Shown here in pieces: positions 42,629 to 50,284 of a DNA stretch of 64,000 bases. This DNA is from a virus. The notes under the pieces are model-generated. The model saw nothing but the letters and a program-made list of their open reading frames with translations, was not told where the DNA came from and did no database searches. The position numbers and the translations under genes are program-made. The stretch spans positions 1-64,000 of IMG/VR virus record IMGVR_UViG_3300037231_000129, one strand, 5' to 3'. Each line of letters opens with the position of its first letter. Position 1 is the stretch's first letter.

Positions 42629-44209
42629 TCATGCCGCGGCTGCGATGGCCCCGGTGACCGTCGCAAACCCGCTGATCGTCGGCGCCACGGTTCCCTTATG
42701 GGTGCAACCAACCAACACCAGTTTCGAAGTCGGCATATAGCTGCCAGCCTGGATTTCACCAGCAACACCACCGCCGTCGAAAATGACATCTGTCATTGTA
42801 ACAGTGGCACCCGTCGCCTGGTTTAAGGCGCTCTCCATGCTGTATCCGAAGAACAGCGTATTCGCCGCATTGGCTCGCAGCGCGATCGTGGTTCCGGTGA
42901 TCGACACCAGGCCACCGTCAGGGATGTCGACGACACTTCCGGAAACCGCGCCGCCGTCGGCCGCGCCGCCCGTCAGCACGCCGCCGGTGATGGTCGTTGT
43001 TCCCGCCCGTGATTTGACCGCGTGTGTGGAAAGCGGACCGGTCGATACAGTCGATGTCCCCAGCACGAATTTTGTGGTCGGACTGCCGCCGACATACATC
43101 TCGTGCGTGTAACCATCGCCAGCACCATTGCCGTGGATGTTGCTGCCGTTGACCGTGATGTTGCTGGCGAAGGTCAGAATTCCGTCCTGACAGCCGGTGA
43201 TCTCGACATCGGTCAGCGTGAAGCCGATCCCGGCCGCGCCGTCTCGCACTCCCGCCGCGTTGTTGCCCAAGGACGCTGGCACCGCCGCACCTTGAATCGT
43301 CAGCTTCTCGATCGTCACGCCGGCCACCGTTGGGACCAAGACGGCCTTGTTCTCATATGGCGGCAAATCGGTGGCGTTGATCGTTGTCACCCCCGTCCCG
43401 GCGCCAGTCACGATCCCGGCCACATTGATCGCGCCGGTACCGACAAACGTCCCGGCGCCCAAGGTCAGCGTCTGGCCTGTCGCCAGATCCGTTAGAAGCG
43501 TGGCAAGCGTTCCCGATTTGGCGACACCAGCGATTGTGCCGGCGACGGTGGTCAGCGCGGGCGCAGGCACCGGGATCGGAGCCGCTGGGACGGCACTTTG
43601 AGGCAGGAACGTCATATTCGAGCCGTTCGAGTTGAAAATCGACGTGGCATACGAAGCACTCCCGGTGCCCCGCGAGTTCGCCGCGTCCTGATTACACCAC
43701 CACGGGATCAGGCCGACGGTTGCCGCGTTGATCCACAGTCCATTCAAGCCTGGCCCGGTTGCATTGATCTCGAAGCCGGTCATGCCCGTGAAATCGCCGT
43801 TGATAGTGAAAACCTGCGATCCGGTCATGGTCTCGCCAACGTCCGAGGTCACGGTCAGGGGGCCGGCGAGCGCCGTTTGCTCGGTTCCCTGATTCATGAT
43901 GAGCACGAATTCGCAGCTGCCCGCCGTGCCCGGGTTGTTCGAAAGGGTGAGCTGGATGCTGTTGGGGCCTTTGCCGAGAGTGACTGGCGCTCCGGCTGCA
44001 ATTCCCGTCGGCATTGCGAGGGGATAAGCGTTGGTGCTGCCGGTGACGACCGGCGTCGTGCCGCCTCCCGTGGTGCCACCTCCCGTGGTACCGCCTCCCG
44101 TGCCCGTCCCGCTGCCTGTTACGCTGGCACCGCCGCCTGTTAAGACGGTGGTCTCGACGGTGGTCGATGAAAGGGTCGTGGTCTTCGTGGTGGTGTTGTT
44201 GCCGCTCAT
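42629..44209 (-). CDS. Right-handed beta-helix protein, spike-like
   Basis: 526 residues; AGAGGAG precedes ATG 44209. A Thr/Gly-rich N-terminus with 15-base DNA repeats (GGGTT units) leads to a domain with rhythmic Gly/Thr/Asn short strands: INVAGIVTGAGTGVTTINAT, VTIEKLTIQGAAV, TLTDVEITGCQDGILTFASN, NITVNGSNIHGNG. That is the pectate-lyase-like parallel beta helix used by tailspikes and surface adhesins. No lyase catalytic set is obvious. Host recognition is likely. Confidence 0.7.
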   Translation of the reverse strand: MSGNNTTTKTTTLSSTTVETTVLTGGGASVTGSGTGTGGGTTGGGTTGGGTTPVVTGSTNAYPLAMPTGIAAGAPVTLGKGPNSIQLTLSNNPGTAGSCEFVLIMNQGTEQTALAGPLTVTSDVGETMTGSQVFTINGDFTGMTGFEINATGPGLNGLWINAATVGLIPWWCNQDAANSRGTGSASYATSIFNSNGSNMTFLPQSAVPAAPIPVPAPALTTVAGTIAGVAKSGTLATLLTDLATGQTLTLGAGTFVGTGAINVAGIVTGAGTGVTTINATDLPPYENKAVLVPTVAGVTIEKLTIQGAAVPASLGNNAAGVRDGAAGIGFTLTDVEITGCQDGILTFASNITVNGSNIHGNGAGDGYTHEMYVGGSPTTKFVLGTSTVSTGPLSTHAVKSRAGTTTITGGVLTGGAADGGAVSGSVVDIPDGGLVSITGTTIALRANAANTLFFGYSMESALNQATGATVTMTDVIFDGGGVAGEIQAGSYMPTSKLVLVGCTHKGTVAPTISGFATVTGAIAAAA

Positions 44210-44243
44210 GGGTGTCTCCTCTGAAATCATAGAAAAATTGCAA

Positions 44244-44480
44244 TTATTCAGTCGGCGTCGCGATCTGGCCCTTGACCATATCGAGTAGAAACTTGTTTAG
44301 CCTGTTTTGAGCTATCACGGCTGGACCAATTAAAGTGTTGACCTCGGCCTGCGCCGCATCGAGCCGCATGCGAGCGGCCCTTAGCTTCGCCTGATATCGC
44401 GCGGCGTCAGCGACCAACGTACGGATCTGAGCAAGATCATCGTCAGCCACGACGAACGGCGCGCCGCAGAGCTGCTTCAC
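44244..44480 (-). CDS. Small coiled-coil protein
   Basis: 78 residues; helical heptads AQIRTLVADAARYQAKLRAA and RMRLDAAQAEVNTLIG. It overlaps the preceding gene by 38 bases. Unknown. Confidence 0.6.
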   Translation of the reverse strand: MKQLCGAPFVVADDDLAQIRTLVADAARYQAKLRAARMRLDAAQAEVNTLIGPAVIAQNRLNKFLLDMVKGQIATPTE

Positions 44481-45429
44481 GTTGGAGACGCTCCGCCGCG
44501 TTTTTCAACTGCTCGACCTGGCCGGGCGTGACTCGAGCATGCACCAAATCGTCGAGAACCTCGTCGACGCGTTTGGCGACCTTACGAGCCGCTTCGATTT
44601 CCTCGGCCTTTTCCACGGCTGCCCGCGCGACGACGATCTCGCCAGCGACGGATCTGAGTCGTTCTCGACCTGATTGCTGGAGGACCAGTGCGGGATCGTT
44701 GTAGATCCCCTCCTGCATGGGATGACCTCCCATCGGCACGATCCCGACGCTTTTGCCGTCCGGCGCCATCTCGGCGTGCGTCCCATAAAGGTCACCCGCG
44801 CGCAACATACGTTCCGCCTCCGCGATCATTTCGTCGGAGAAAGCCTTATCGGTCTCGGAATTACCGAAACGACCGAAACCCTTGCACGATATCGAGTATC
44901 TCGGCACAGCGTCAGTGCTCGGCGGAAGCCGCGCCACCGGATGATCGCTCGCCAGGAAACGTCGTTCGCAGCGCAGCCACGCCTCCGCCGGCTTCGGACT
45001 GGGTTTCTGGGACGTGATTCCCGGTCCAAATGGGTCTGCCGAGGCGATCTGCGACGTTTGGCCGGCGAGAGGCTTGGTGATGACGGCTTCGATCTGCGCC
45101 CGCAGCTTCGTCTCCTCATCCTCGAGATCGTCGAAGATCATCATGCTCGCGCTCAAGCCTGTTAGGCTCGCCGCCGGCGATATCTTCGTCGTCTTCCAAC
45201 GATACCCGACCGGGATTGGCACCGTATTGTCCTCTGGGTGAAACACGGAAACGGGCCCATGCTCGAGGCCGACCTCGACGTCTGCGACTCGGAACACGGG
45301 CTCGAGCGCTTCCAGTGGGATGCGAAAATTCTTCCGCAAAACACCGAATCCCTGCGATTTCCCACAATTTAACAAAGCCTGCATCTCGGCCAAAGTCGGG
45401 AGAACCTTCGGTGGATCGCCGCATGCCAT
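44443..45429 (-). CDS. Hypothetical protein with charged coiled C-terminus
   Basis: 328 residues, ATG 45429. N-terminal third has beta segments (GPVSVFHPEDNTVPIPVGYR); the C-terminal 90 residues are a long charged helix (AVEKAEEIEAARKVAKRVDE). No family recognised. Directly after the two tRNA genes on the same strand. Confidence 0.65.
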   Translation of the reverse strand: MACGDPPKVLPTLAEMQALLNCGKSQGFGVLRKNFRIPLEALEPVFRVADVEVGLEHGPVSVFHPEDNTVPIPVGYRWKTTKISPAASLTGLSASMMIFDDLEDEETKLRAQIEAVITKPLAGQTSQIASADPFGPGITSQKPSPKPAEAWLRCERRFLASDHPVARLPPSTDAVPRYSISCKGFGRFGNSETDKAFSDEMIAEAERMLRAGDLYGTHAEMAPDGKSVGIVPMGGHPMQEGIYNDPALVLQQSGRERLRSVAGEIVVARAAVEKAEEIEAARKVAKRVDEVLDDLVHARVTPGQVEQLKNAAERLQREAALRRAVRRG

Positions 45430-45469
45430 TTGCCTGCCTCCATTCCTGATCCCAGCATCATAGGCGCAT

Positions 45470-45545
45470 TGGTGCCCAGGGATGGAATCGAACCACCGAC
45501 TCCCGCGTTTTCGGCGCGGAGCTCTACCAACTGAGCTACCCGGGC
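45470..45545 (-). tRNA. tRNA-Phe (GAA) with C at position 33
   Basis: Reads GCCCGGG (acceptor), GCTC AGTTGGTA GAGC (D arm), CCGCG CCGAAAA CGCGG (anticodon arm, GAA), variable GAGTC, GGTGG TTCGATT CCATC (T arm), CCTGGGC, A73 and an encoded CCA (45472-45470). All stems pair, with G-U pairs in acceptor and T stems. The base before the anticodon is C where almost every tRNA has U33. Confidence 0.9.
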
Positions 45546-45549
45546 AACG

Positions 45550-45649
45550 AGCCTGGTGAGGGATTCGAACCCCCGACCTCTCTACAGTCCCACAGCCGTG
45601 AAGCTGACCCTGCTTGAGTGCTCTGACCGAATAACTGAGCTACCCAGAC
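45550..45649 (-). tRNA. Non-canonical tRNA-like gene with enlarged anticodon region
   Basis: 100 bases, four bases before the tRNA-Phe. Acceptor GTCTGGG with ACCAGGC (one mismatch next to the core), D arm GCTC...GAGC with an insert in its loop, T arm GGGGG TTCGAAT CCCTC: all clearly tRNA. Between D and T arms are 45 bases instead of about 22, with no normal 5+7+5 anticodon arm. A stem CTCAA/TAGAG could frame a 29-base loop that contains its own hairpin (CAGC TTCACG GCTG). It may be an intron-bearing, damaged or novel tRNA-like RNA. Isotype not assigned; no CCA encoded. Confidence 0.65.
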
Positions 45650-45682
45650 CCGACGCAACCTTGATCGGCCCATGATCGTGTG

Positions 45683-46807
45683 TCAATCAGGCTTCGGCAC
45701 TTCCTCCTCCGGATCCATAACTCGCCGCAGATCCTCAAGACTGTCCGGCGGCGGCGGCCGCGGCGGCTCACTCTCGCGCCGCACCTCGCCGGCGAGCAGC
45801 AACTGCCCCGCGCGCACGATGCGCAGCTCGTCGCTGCGCAGCTTCGACATATCCGCCTGTGGCAGCAACGCCGGATCCGCCGGCGGCACCGTGGGCCCGC
45901 GACCACCACCCCCGCCCAGCGCCAGGCCGGCGATCGCGCGTTCCAGAGTGATTGTGTCCTTCAGCGAGTTGGTGAGCGCCCGCAGCGTCCCCGCCAGCGT
46001 GTCGCCCTCGGTCGGCAGCAATAGCGTCAGCGCAGCCCGCTGCACCTTCAACAGCTTCTCCTGCGCGTCCTCCTCCTCAAGGCCCTCGGTTTTCACGTAA
46101 TCATGCGGCGTCAGGTAAACCGACAATAAATGCGTCACTTCCGCCAAGATCCGCTTATGTCGCTCCACCTGCTGGAGCTGCTGCAGCGACATCATCCCGC
46201 GCAGCGTTGAAAGGTGAACCTGGAGCTCCGCTTGCTCCTCTTTCGACCGCGTTGGGAATATAGTCGCTTCGGGTGGTTTAGGCGGTGGTTTCGCTCCCGG
46301 AAACGGGATTACGTGCGCACCCGGCGCTTTGCCGGCCTTCGCTGGCTTGGCGGAATCCCCGACGGGCTTGGCTGGTTCTTCGGGAGGGGTCTGCTGGGGT
46401 GCCGGCGGAACGGGGGGTGGGAATGGCGTCCCAGGCCGAACAGCCGGTGGCCCATGCGGCCCTGCCTGCCGCTTTGCGATCCGCTGGGCCTTCTTTGGCA
46501 TGGGTGGACCGCCGAGGCTCTTGGCCAGCCCCTGCGCCAGGACTTCGTCGTGCGCCTCCGCCGCGGCATCCTTCACCTGGCGATCGAATTCCGCGGCCTG
46601 CTGCTTGGTGAGCTTCTTCATCTCGCCGGGAGAGGTGTATTTGAGCCAGCCGCCGACCTCGATCCAGTACTCGATGGCCCCCCGGTGAACACCATATTTC
46701 CTAGCCAGGTAGCGCTGGGAGCAGGCGGAGTTTTCGTATTCCCAGCGGCAGGCTGCCAGGTGTGCGTCGGTTAACTTCCGGACAATCCGGGTTGGATGCT
46801 TAGCCAT
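45683..46807 (-). CDS. Candidate small terminase subunit
   Basis: 374 residues. The N-terminal WEYENSACSQRYLARKYGVH then RGAIEYWIEVGGWLKY matches the helix-turn-helix layout of small terminases (AC.. YLARKYGV....YWI..GGW). A long Pro-rich linker with repeats of PPK/PPP follows and the last 150 residues are helical and charged (LQQLQQVERHKRILAEVTHL), suited to ring formation. It lies upstream of TerL, as expected, although separated by about 7 kb. No good ribosome site precedes the ATG. Confidence 0.6.
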   Translation of the reverse strand: MAKHPTRIVRKLTDAHLAACRWEYENSACSQRYLARKYGVHRGAIEYWIEVGGWLKYTSPGEMKKLTKQQAAEFDRQVKDAAAEAHDEVLAQGLAKSLGGPPMPKKAQRIAKRQAGPHGPPAVRPGTPFPPPVPPAPQQTPPEEPAKPVGDSAKPAKAGKAPGAHVIPFPGAKPPPKPPEATIFPTRSKEEQAELQVHLSTLRGMMSLQQLQQVERHKRILAEVTHLLSVYLTPHDYVKTEGLEEEDAQEKLLKVQRAALTLLLPTEGDTLAGTLRALTNSLKDTITLERAIAGLALGGGGGRGPTVPPADPALLPQADMSKLRSDELRIVRAGQLLLAGEVRRESEPPRPPPPDSLEDLRRVMDPEEEVPKPD

Positions 46808-46861
46808 GGCAACAATTCAACATTTTTGTAAGAAAAACGCAACGAGACCTTGAAATTATCA

Positions 46862-46891
46862 TTGATTTTGCACCGAAAAACACCACATACT
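46862..46891 (+). promoter_or_regulatory. Candidate promoter of first leader array
   Basis: TTGATT (46862-46867) and CATACT (46886-46891) are 18 bases apart in the AT-rich gap between the divergent terminase-like gene and the plus-strand array. The following transcript would start before the first hairpin leader. Confidence 0.45.
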
Positions 46892-46914
46892 TATAGACCG
46901 AAACGCTCGGTCGG

Positions 46915-46967
46915 CCCAGCCGGGACACCCCCGTTGCTGGGTCTTTGCATATCTAAGGAACACCACC
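46915..46967 (+). promoter_or_regulatory. Leader element before gene at 46968
   Basis: A hairpin CCCAGC (46915-46920) / GCTGGG (46936-46941) is followed by CTAAGGAACACCACC and ATG. The SD box resembles the second leader family (59.4-64 kb), so this is a single-hairpin relative of the elements downstream. Confidence 0.6.
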
Positions 46968-47333
46968 ATGTTCAAAAAGTTCTTCCGCAAAATCGTCCCG
47001 GCAGTTCCTGGCTCCCCAAGGGGTCCTTTGGTTCTTGTCGTGACACCTCCGACGGCTCTTGCCGAGCCTGTCGTCGATTTCCTGACCCCGTTCATCCAGT
47101 TCTCTCGGATGCGGATCAATTCGCTTCGGATGTCCAGTTGCTGTCCCACCTCTGTGGTGGCACGGAAGCTGCGAAGGATCGAAGCAAAAATCGATAATTT
47201 CCAAAGACTGGTTATCTGCCCAACCGGTCTCGATCTTGAACTCTCGATCATCATGGTCGTCGAGCTCATCAACGGGATTACCGCCGATTTGGACCAGGTC
47301 GTCAGTGAAATGGGAGTTGTCGAAACCGTCTAG
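46968..47333 (+). CDS. Hypothetical protein, first in array
   Basis: 121 residues, SD AAGGA before ATG. Basic N-terminus (FKKFFRKIVPAVPG), a hydrophobic segment and a helical C-terminus (LELSIIMVVELINGITADLD). No family recognised. Confidence 0.65.
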   Translation: MFKKFFRKIVPAVPGSPRGPLVLVVTPPTALAEPVVDFLTPFIQFSRMRINSLRMSSCCPTSVVARKLRRIEAKIDNFQRLVICPTGLDLELSIIMVVELINGITADLDQVVSEMGVVETV

Positions 47334-47411
47334 CGCCGCGTGAGCGGCGTGCCTTCCCTGTGATCAAGCAGGGCAGAGAGCTGGCTGCGCTCCAGCGAAA
47401 GGCACACCCCA
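47334..47411 (+). promoter_or_regulatory. Hairpin leader element (family A)
   Basis: Directly after the TAG: hairpin GCCGC gtga GCGGC, then CCCTG/CAGGG (47356-47373), CAGAGAG (47374-47380), CTGG/CCAG (47381-47395) and CGAAAGGCACACCCCA leading into ATG 47412. Confidence 0.8.
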
Positions 47412-47780
47412 ATGTTCAACGCAATCCTCCCCGTCGTTCGTCCCGTCGCCATTGCTGGCGCCCGGGTTGCCGGCGGCATCGCCATTGACGTGACCAAGAC
47501 CGCTGCCGGCGTCGTTGTCGGTATCGCGCTCGCGGTCGGTCTGGTTCGTGGTCTCAACAAAATCGAAACCACGTATCAGACGGTCAAGACCCGCCGCCAG
47601 GCGCGGCAGATCGCCAAATCGGTGGCTCAGGAAATCGCAAAACGCAATCTCCTGGCCTCCAACGGCTTTCTGCACCGCGACCAAGTGGCTCCTCAGCTGC
47701 ACGCTGAGATCCAACGGATGATCGACAATGGCCGTCTGGTCCTTGTCGCCGATCCGATCTCCGATGAGCTCGCCGCGTAA
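47412..47780 (+). CDS. Small protein with hydrophobic segment
   Basis: 122 residues. Ala/Val/Gly-rich span AIDVTKTAAGVVVGIALAVG at residues 25-45 suggests a membrane anchor; the rest is a basic helix (TRRQARQIAKSVAQEIAKRN). Its stop codon lies inside a hairpin (next element). Unknown. Confidence 0.65.
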   Translation: MFNAILPVVRPVAIAGARVAGGIAIDVTKTAAGVVVGIALAVGLVRGLNKIETTYQTVKTRRQARQIAKSVAQEIAKRNLLASNGFLHRDQVAPQLHAEIQRMIDNGRLVLVADPISDELAA

Positions 47781-47892
47781 GCGGCGTGCCTTCGGGCCTC
47801 CTAAGACCACGCCGCACCATGCGGCGTGCCTATCCAGCACCGCTGGACAGAGAGCCGAGACCTGTCCGTCTCGGCGAAAGGCACACCCCAAT
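47781..47892 (+). promoter_or_regulatory. Hairpin leader element (family A)
   Basis: CGCCGC gtaa GCGGCG places the upstream TAA in a loop. Also GCGGCGTG/CACGCCGC (47781-47788, 47808-47815), TCCAGC acc GCTGGA (47833-47847), ACAGAGAG, GCCGAGAC/GTCTCGGC (47854-47861, 47868-47875) and GAAAGGCACACCCC before ATG. Confidence 0.85.
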
Positions 47893-48162
47893 ATGCCCAC
47901 CCCCACAGAAGAAATCCTCGATCCCTCCGATGAAGAGCTGGTCGAGACCCTACGCTGCATCAACAGCCTGGCTCGGCTCCGTGAAATCATGGGCGGCCGC
48001 CTCGGCAGCTCTGATCCAACGGTCGCACTCTTGGTAGCGGTCATCTTCCGTCTCGAGCGCGACTACCAAACGGATTCGAGCGAGGCTCAGCGTGACGAAA
48101 TCAGACGCCTGGTGGCTTCGGAAAAAAGACACGAAATCACCAGCCTGCTGAATTCGCTATAA
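47893..48162 (+). CDS. Small helical acidic protein
   Basis: 89 residues. Helices EELVETLRCINSLARLREIM and QRDEIRRLVASEKRHEI. ATG 47893; the SD GAAAGG is in the leader element. Unknown function. Confidence 0.65.
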   Translation: MPTPTEEILDPSDEELVETLRCINSLARLREIMGGRLGSSDPTVALLVAVIFRLERDYQTDSSEAQRDEIRRLVASEKRHEITSLLNSL

Positions 48163-48244
48163 GAACCTGGCGCAAGCCAGGGCCTTCCCCACCCCGTGGG
48201 GCAGAGAGCCGGGACCTGTCAGTTCTGGCGAAAGGCACACCCCA
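48163..48244 (+). promoter_or_regulatory. Hairpin leader element (family A)
   Basis: CCTGGC gcaa GCCAGG (48166-48181), CCCCAC ccc GTGGGG (48187-48201), CAGAGAG (48202-48208), then CCGGGAC/GTTCTGG (48209-48215, 48222-48228; pairing kept by wobbles) and CGAAAGGCACACCCCA. Confidence 0.85.
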
Positions 48245-48565
48245 ATGACTTTCAAATCCTTCCTGTCGGCGACCGGCAGCGCGATCGGTGCCACGGCAAA
48301 GATCATGAACGACGTCGCCATGACCAATGCACGTGGCAATCTCCTGTTGAGGCTTCCGACCGAGATCGACAAGATCGATACCGCATTCGGAACCTTGACA
48401 ACCGATCTTCACATGCTCGCCGCCTACGGCAAACCGAGCTCTTCCGAGCAGCTTCGCGCTACGCGGGAGATCTCTGACAAACTGGCAGCTTTGGCCGCCA
48501 AGCTTGTCGCAACATCCTCCGAACTCGCGGCTTTGGCCGGGGCCAAGAAGATGAGCCCCGCATGA
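48245..48565 (+). CDS. Small helical hypothetical protein
   Basis: 106 residues, all-helical (REISDKLAALAAKLVATSSE). ATG follows the leader element. The stop codon is in the loop of the next hairpin. Unknown. Confidence 0.65.
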   Translation: MTFKSFLSATGSAIGATAKIMNDVAMTNARGNLLLRLPTEIDKIDTAFGTLTTDLHMLAAYGKPSSSEQLRATREISDKLAALAAKLVATSSELAALAGAKKMSPA

Positions 48566-48632
48566 CGGGGCGCCTTTCCAGCACCGCTGGACAGAGAGCC
48601 GAGACCTGTCGTCTCGGCGAAAGGCACACCCA
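48566..48632 (+). promoter_or_regulatory. Hairpin leader element (family A)
   Basis: GCCCCG catga CGGGGC (48555-48571) has the upstream TGA in its loop. Then CCAGC acc GCTGG, ACAGAGA, GCCGAGAC/GTCTCGGC (nearly the same as at 47.85 kb) and GAAAGGCACACCC before ATG 48633. Confidence 0.85.
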
Positions 48633-48755
48633 ATGCTCAAAACTCTTACCCGAAAACTCCTGGTCACAGGCGTTGCGCTCCTATCGGGCGCCACGGTGGC
48701 CGGGATCACTCTCGCGATCATCTCCGTCAAGGGCGCGAAAGGCGCACCCGAATAA
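48633..48755 (+). CDS. Tiny membrane peptide (40 aa)
   Basis: Met at 48633 after the leader element. Basic start MLKTLTRKLL, one hydrophobic span (VTGVALLSGATVAGITLAII) and a basic end. Supported by the leader and by the stop placed before the next element. Confidence 0.6.
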   Translation: MLKTLTRKLLVTGVALLSGATVAGITLAIISVKGAKGAPE

Positions 48756-48839
48756 CCAAACTGCCCCTCTCGTAGGGGCGCCTTCCCCGCACCGCGGGGC
48801 AGAGAGCATCCCTGCAATGGATGCGAAAGGCACACCCCA
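48756..48839 (+). promoter_or_regulatory. Hairpin leader element (family A)
   Basis: GCCCCT ctcgt AGGGGC, CCCCGC acc GCGGGG, CAGAGA, then GCATCC ctgcaat GGATGC: a stem of wholly different sequence in the same place as GCCGAGAC elsewhere. GAAAGGCACACCCCA precedes ATG 48840. Confidence 0.85.
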
Positions 48840-49226
48840 ATGAGTTTTGCTTCATCCTTCGGCCAGCCGCTCGCGCGTACTGGCCTTAATTTGCTTCGTG
48901 GGTCCACGATCCAGGCCATCGCCCGCACTGTGGGCGTTGTCGCTGCCGCGGGTCTCCTCGGAGCAGTCTACCACGTCGTCAACGACGAGGCCCGCAACGT
49001 CGTCCAGCTCGCCCGCTTGCGAGGCCAGTACCGCCGGCACCGCCACGATCGAATACTCGTAGCGACGCTCGGCACGGCTCTGGATCCGCAGCTGCAATAC
49101 CAGCTGCTCTCGTCGCGGGATGCATTCAAACGCATCACACGCCTGCTGGTCGATCCGGCCGTCGACGACGTCTCACGTAACCAGCTGCGCCAAGCCATTG
49201 TCATGGCCTGCTCGCAGCCGGTTTAG
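48840..49226 (+). CDS. Small protein with one hydrophobic span
   Basis: 128 residues. IARTVGVVAAAGLLGAVYHV is a probable membrane segment; a basic stretch (RGQYRRHRHDRILVATLG) and helical end (SRNQLRQAIVMACSQPV) follow. It resembles the 122-residue protein at 47.4 kb in layout. Confidence 0.65.
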   Translation: MSFASSFGQPLARTGLNLLRGSTIQAIARTVGVVAAAGLLGAVYHVVNDEARNVVQLARLRGQYRRHRHDRILVATLGTALDPQLQYQLLSSRDAFKRITRLLVDPAVDDVSRNQLRQAIVMACSQPV

Positions 49227-49353
49227 AACGGGTATCATACCCTTTCTCGTTCCCGCTTTGGTCCACCAAAGCGGGCGGGATACCCTCTCGACTGAGAGGG
49301 GAGTCCAGCCGGCCGCTCTGAAAGCGCCGACGAAATCCCGAAAGGCACACCCA
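49227..49353 (+). promoter_or_regulatory. Hairpin leader element (family A, divergent)
   Basis: Contains CCGCTTTGG tcc ACCAAAGCGG and CTCTCGACTGAGAG stems, ends in CCCGAAAGGCACACCCA before ATG 49354. The SD box is conserved though the hairpins are not those of its siblings. Confidence 0.75.
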
Positions 49354-49770
49354 ATGGCCAAATCCAAGCTGTCCGAACGCATGCTTCCTGTGCGAGGTTC
49401 CAAGCAATCACATGAATTGCTGATAGAGCTGGTCGCCGAACTTAAAATGGCGGCCGAAGAAGGCACTGTCTTGCATTATGCGCCTGTTTTGGACGCTTAC
49501 GTGTCAAAGCGTAAAGCCAAACAGATAAACAAATGCTTTGAGGAAATGCTCGACGAAGTTTTGCTTCGAAAATTGACGACCCTCGAATTTTTGTTTGTTG
49601 CGGCTAGACTCTGGCATTTCGCCAAGCTAGAAACAAATATGACGATGCCGATCCAAGCACGTCCATACTTACCCAAGCTGTTCGATCTCGCCGAAGAATT
49701 CGGCGTCGCGGCAGCGGATATCGCACAAATCGAAATCGACCATGTCGTGAACCCGCCGCCCGATGATTGA
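49354..49770 (+). CDS. Hypothetical protein
   Basis: 138 residues, helical (SHELLIELVAELKMAAEEGT; KQINKCFEEMLDEVLLRKL). ATG after the leader. Its stop is in the loop of the next hairpin. Unknown. Confidence 0.65.
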   Translation: MAKSKLSERMLPVRGSKQSHELLIELVAELKMAAEEGTVLHYAPVLDAYVSKRKAKQINKCFEEMLDEVLLRKLTTLEFLFVAARLWHFAKLETNMTMPIQARPYLPKLFDLAEEFGVAAADIAQIEIDHVVNPPPDD

Positions 49771-49840
49771 TCGGGCGGGCCTTCCCCGCACCGCGGGGCA
49801 GAGAGCCGAGACCTGCACGTCCCGGCGAAAGGCACACAAA
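49771..49840 (+). promoter_or_regulatory. Hairpin leader element (family A)
   Basis: CCGCCCGAT gattg ATCGGGCGG encloses the upstream TGA; CCCCGC acc GCGGGG, CAGAGA, GCCGAGAC/GTCCCGGC (one mismatch) and GCGAAAGGCACACAAA before ATG 49841. Confidence 0.85.
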
Positions 49841-49966
49841 ATGCCGTTCCTCCTCGCCCTGGCATTCATTTACCTGCCGGGTTGGGTCTGGCCCGCGCTC
49901 ATCATTTTCGCGTTGATCGCGCTGCTAGTGCCCGGCCTTGCACCCCCCAGAACCGGCGGTAAGTAA
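49841..49966 (+). CDS. Tiny membrane peptide (41 aa)
   Basis: Hydrophobic throughout: MPFLLALAFIYLPG and VWPALIIFALIALLVPGL, ending PPRTGGK. Likely one or two membrane passes. Start supported by the leader element. Confidence 0.65.
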   Translation: MPFLLALAFIYLPGWVWPALIIFALIALLVPGLAPPRTGGK

Positions 49967-50008
49967 CCGCCGGCGCCGGCATTCAACCGGCTTGAGAAAG
50001 GGACAACC
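49967..50008 (+). promoter_or_regulatory. Short hairpin leader element
   Basis: CCGGCGGT aagta ACCGCCGG straddles the upstream TAA; then GCCGG cattcaa CCGGC and TTGAGAAAGGGACAACC before ATG 50009. A shorter form lying between families A and B. Confidence 0.75.
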
Positions 50009-50284
50009 ATGACCATAGACCCCAACCTCCTCCGACCTGGTCATCGTCTGCGGTTCACCCAATCGCTGGACGTCTTCACCCTGGACCACATCTTTCCCAA
50101 AGGTGCGGCGGGCACGATCGAAGACGCCGAACTCGACGCCCTCCCGGGTCTGCCAATCCTGTATCTGCGCATGGATGACGTCTTTCCCTGCTTGAGCAGC
50201 TTCAAGAATGTTCTGCAGATCTTCCGGTCTAATGACCTGGGTGCGGAGGTGACCGACGCTGAATTCGAACCATGCGGCTTCTAA
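50009..50284 (+). CDS. Hypothetical protein
   Basis: 91 residues, beta-rich (RPGHRLRFTQSLDVFTLDHI; GLPILYLRMDDVFPCLSSF). SD AGAAAGGG. Its stop TAA is in the next hairpin. Unknown. Confidence 0.65.
   Translation: MTIDPNLLRPGHRLRFTQSLDVFTLDHIFPKGAAGTIEDAELDALPGLPILYLRMDDVFPCLSSFKNVLQIFRSNDLGAEVTDAEFEPCGF

Noticed and set aside
48137-48928. 263-codon frame on the minus strand across the first array
   Set aside because: It runs through several leader elements and reads their hairpins as repeated peptides (for example GVPFA and RSRLS units), which is the expected artefact of repeated non-coding DNA.
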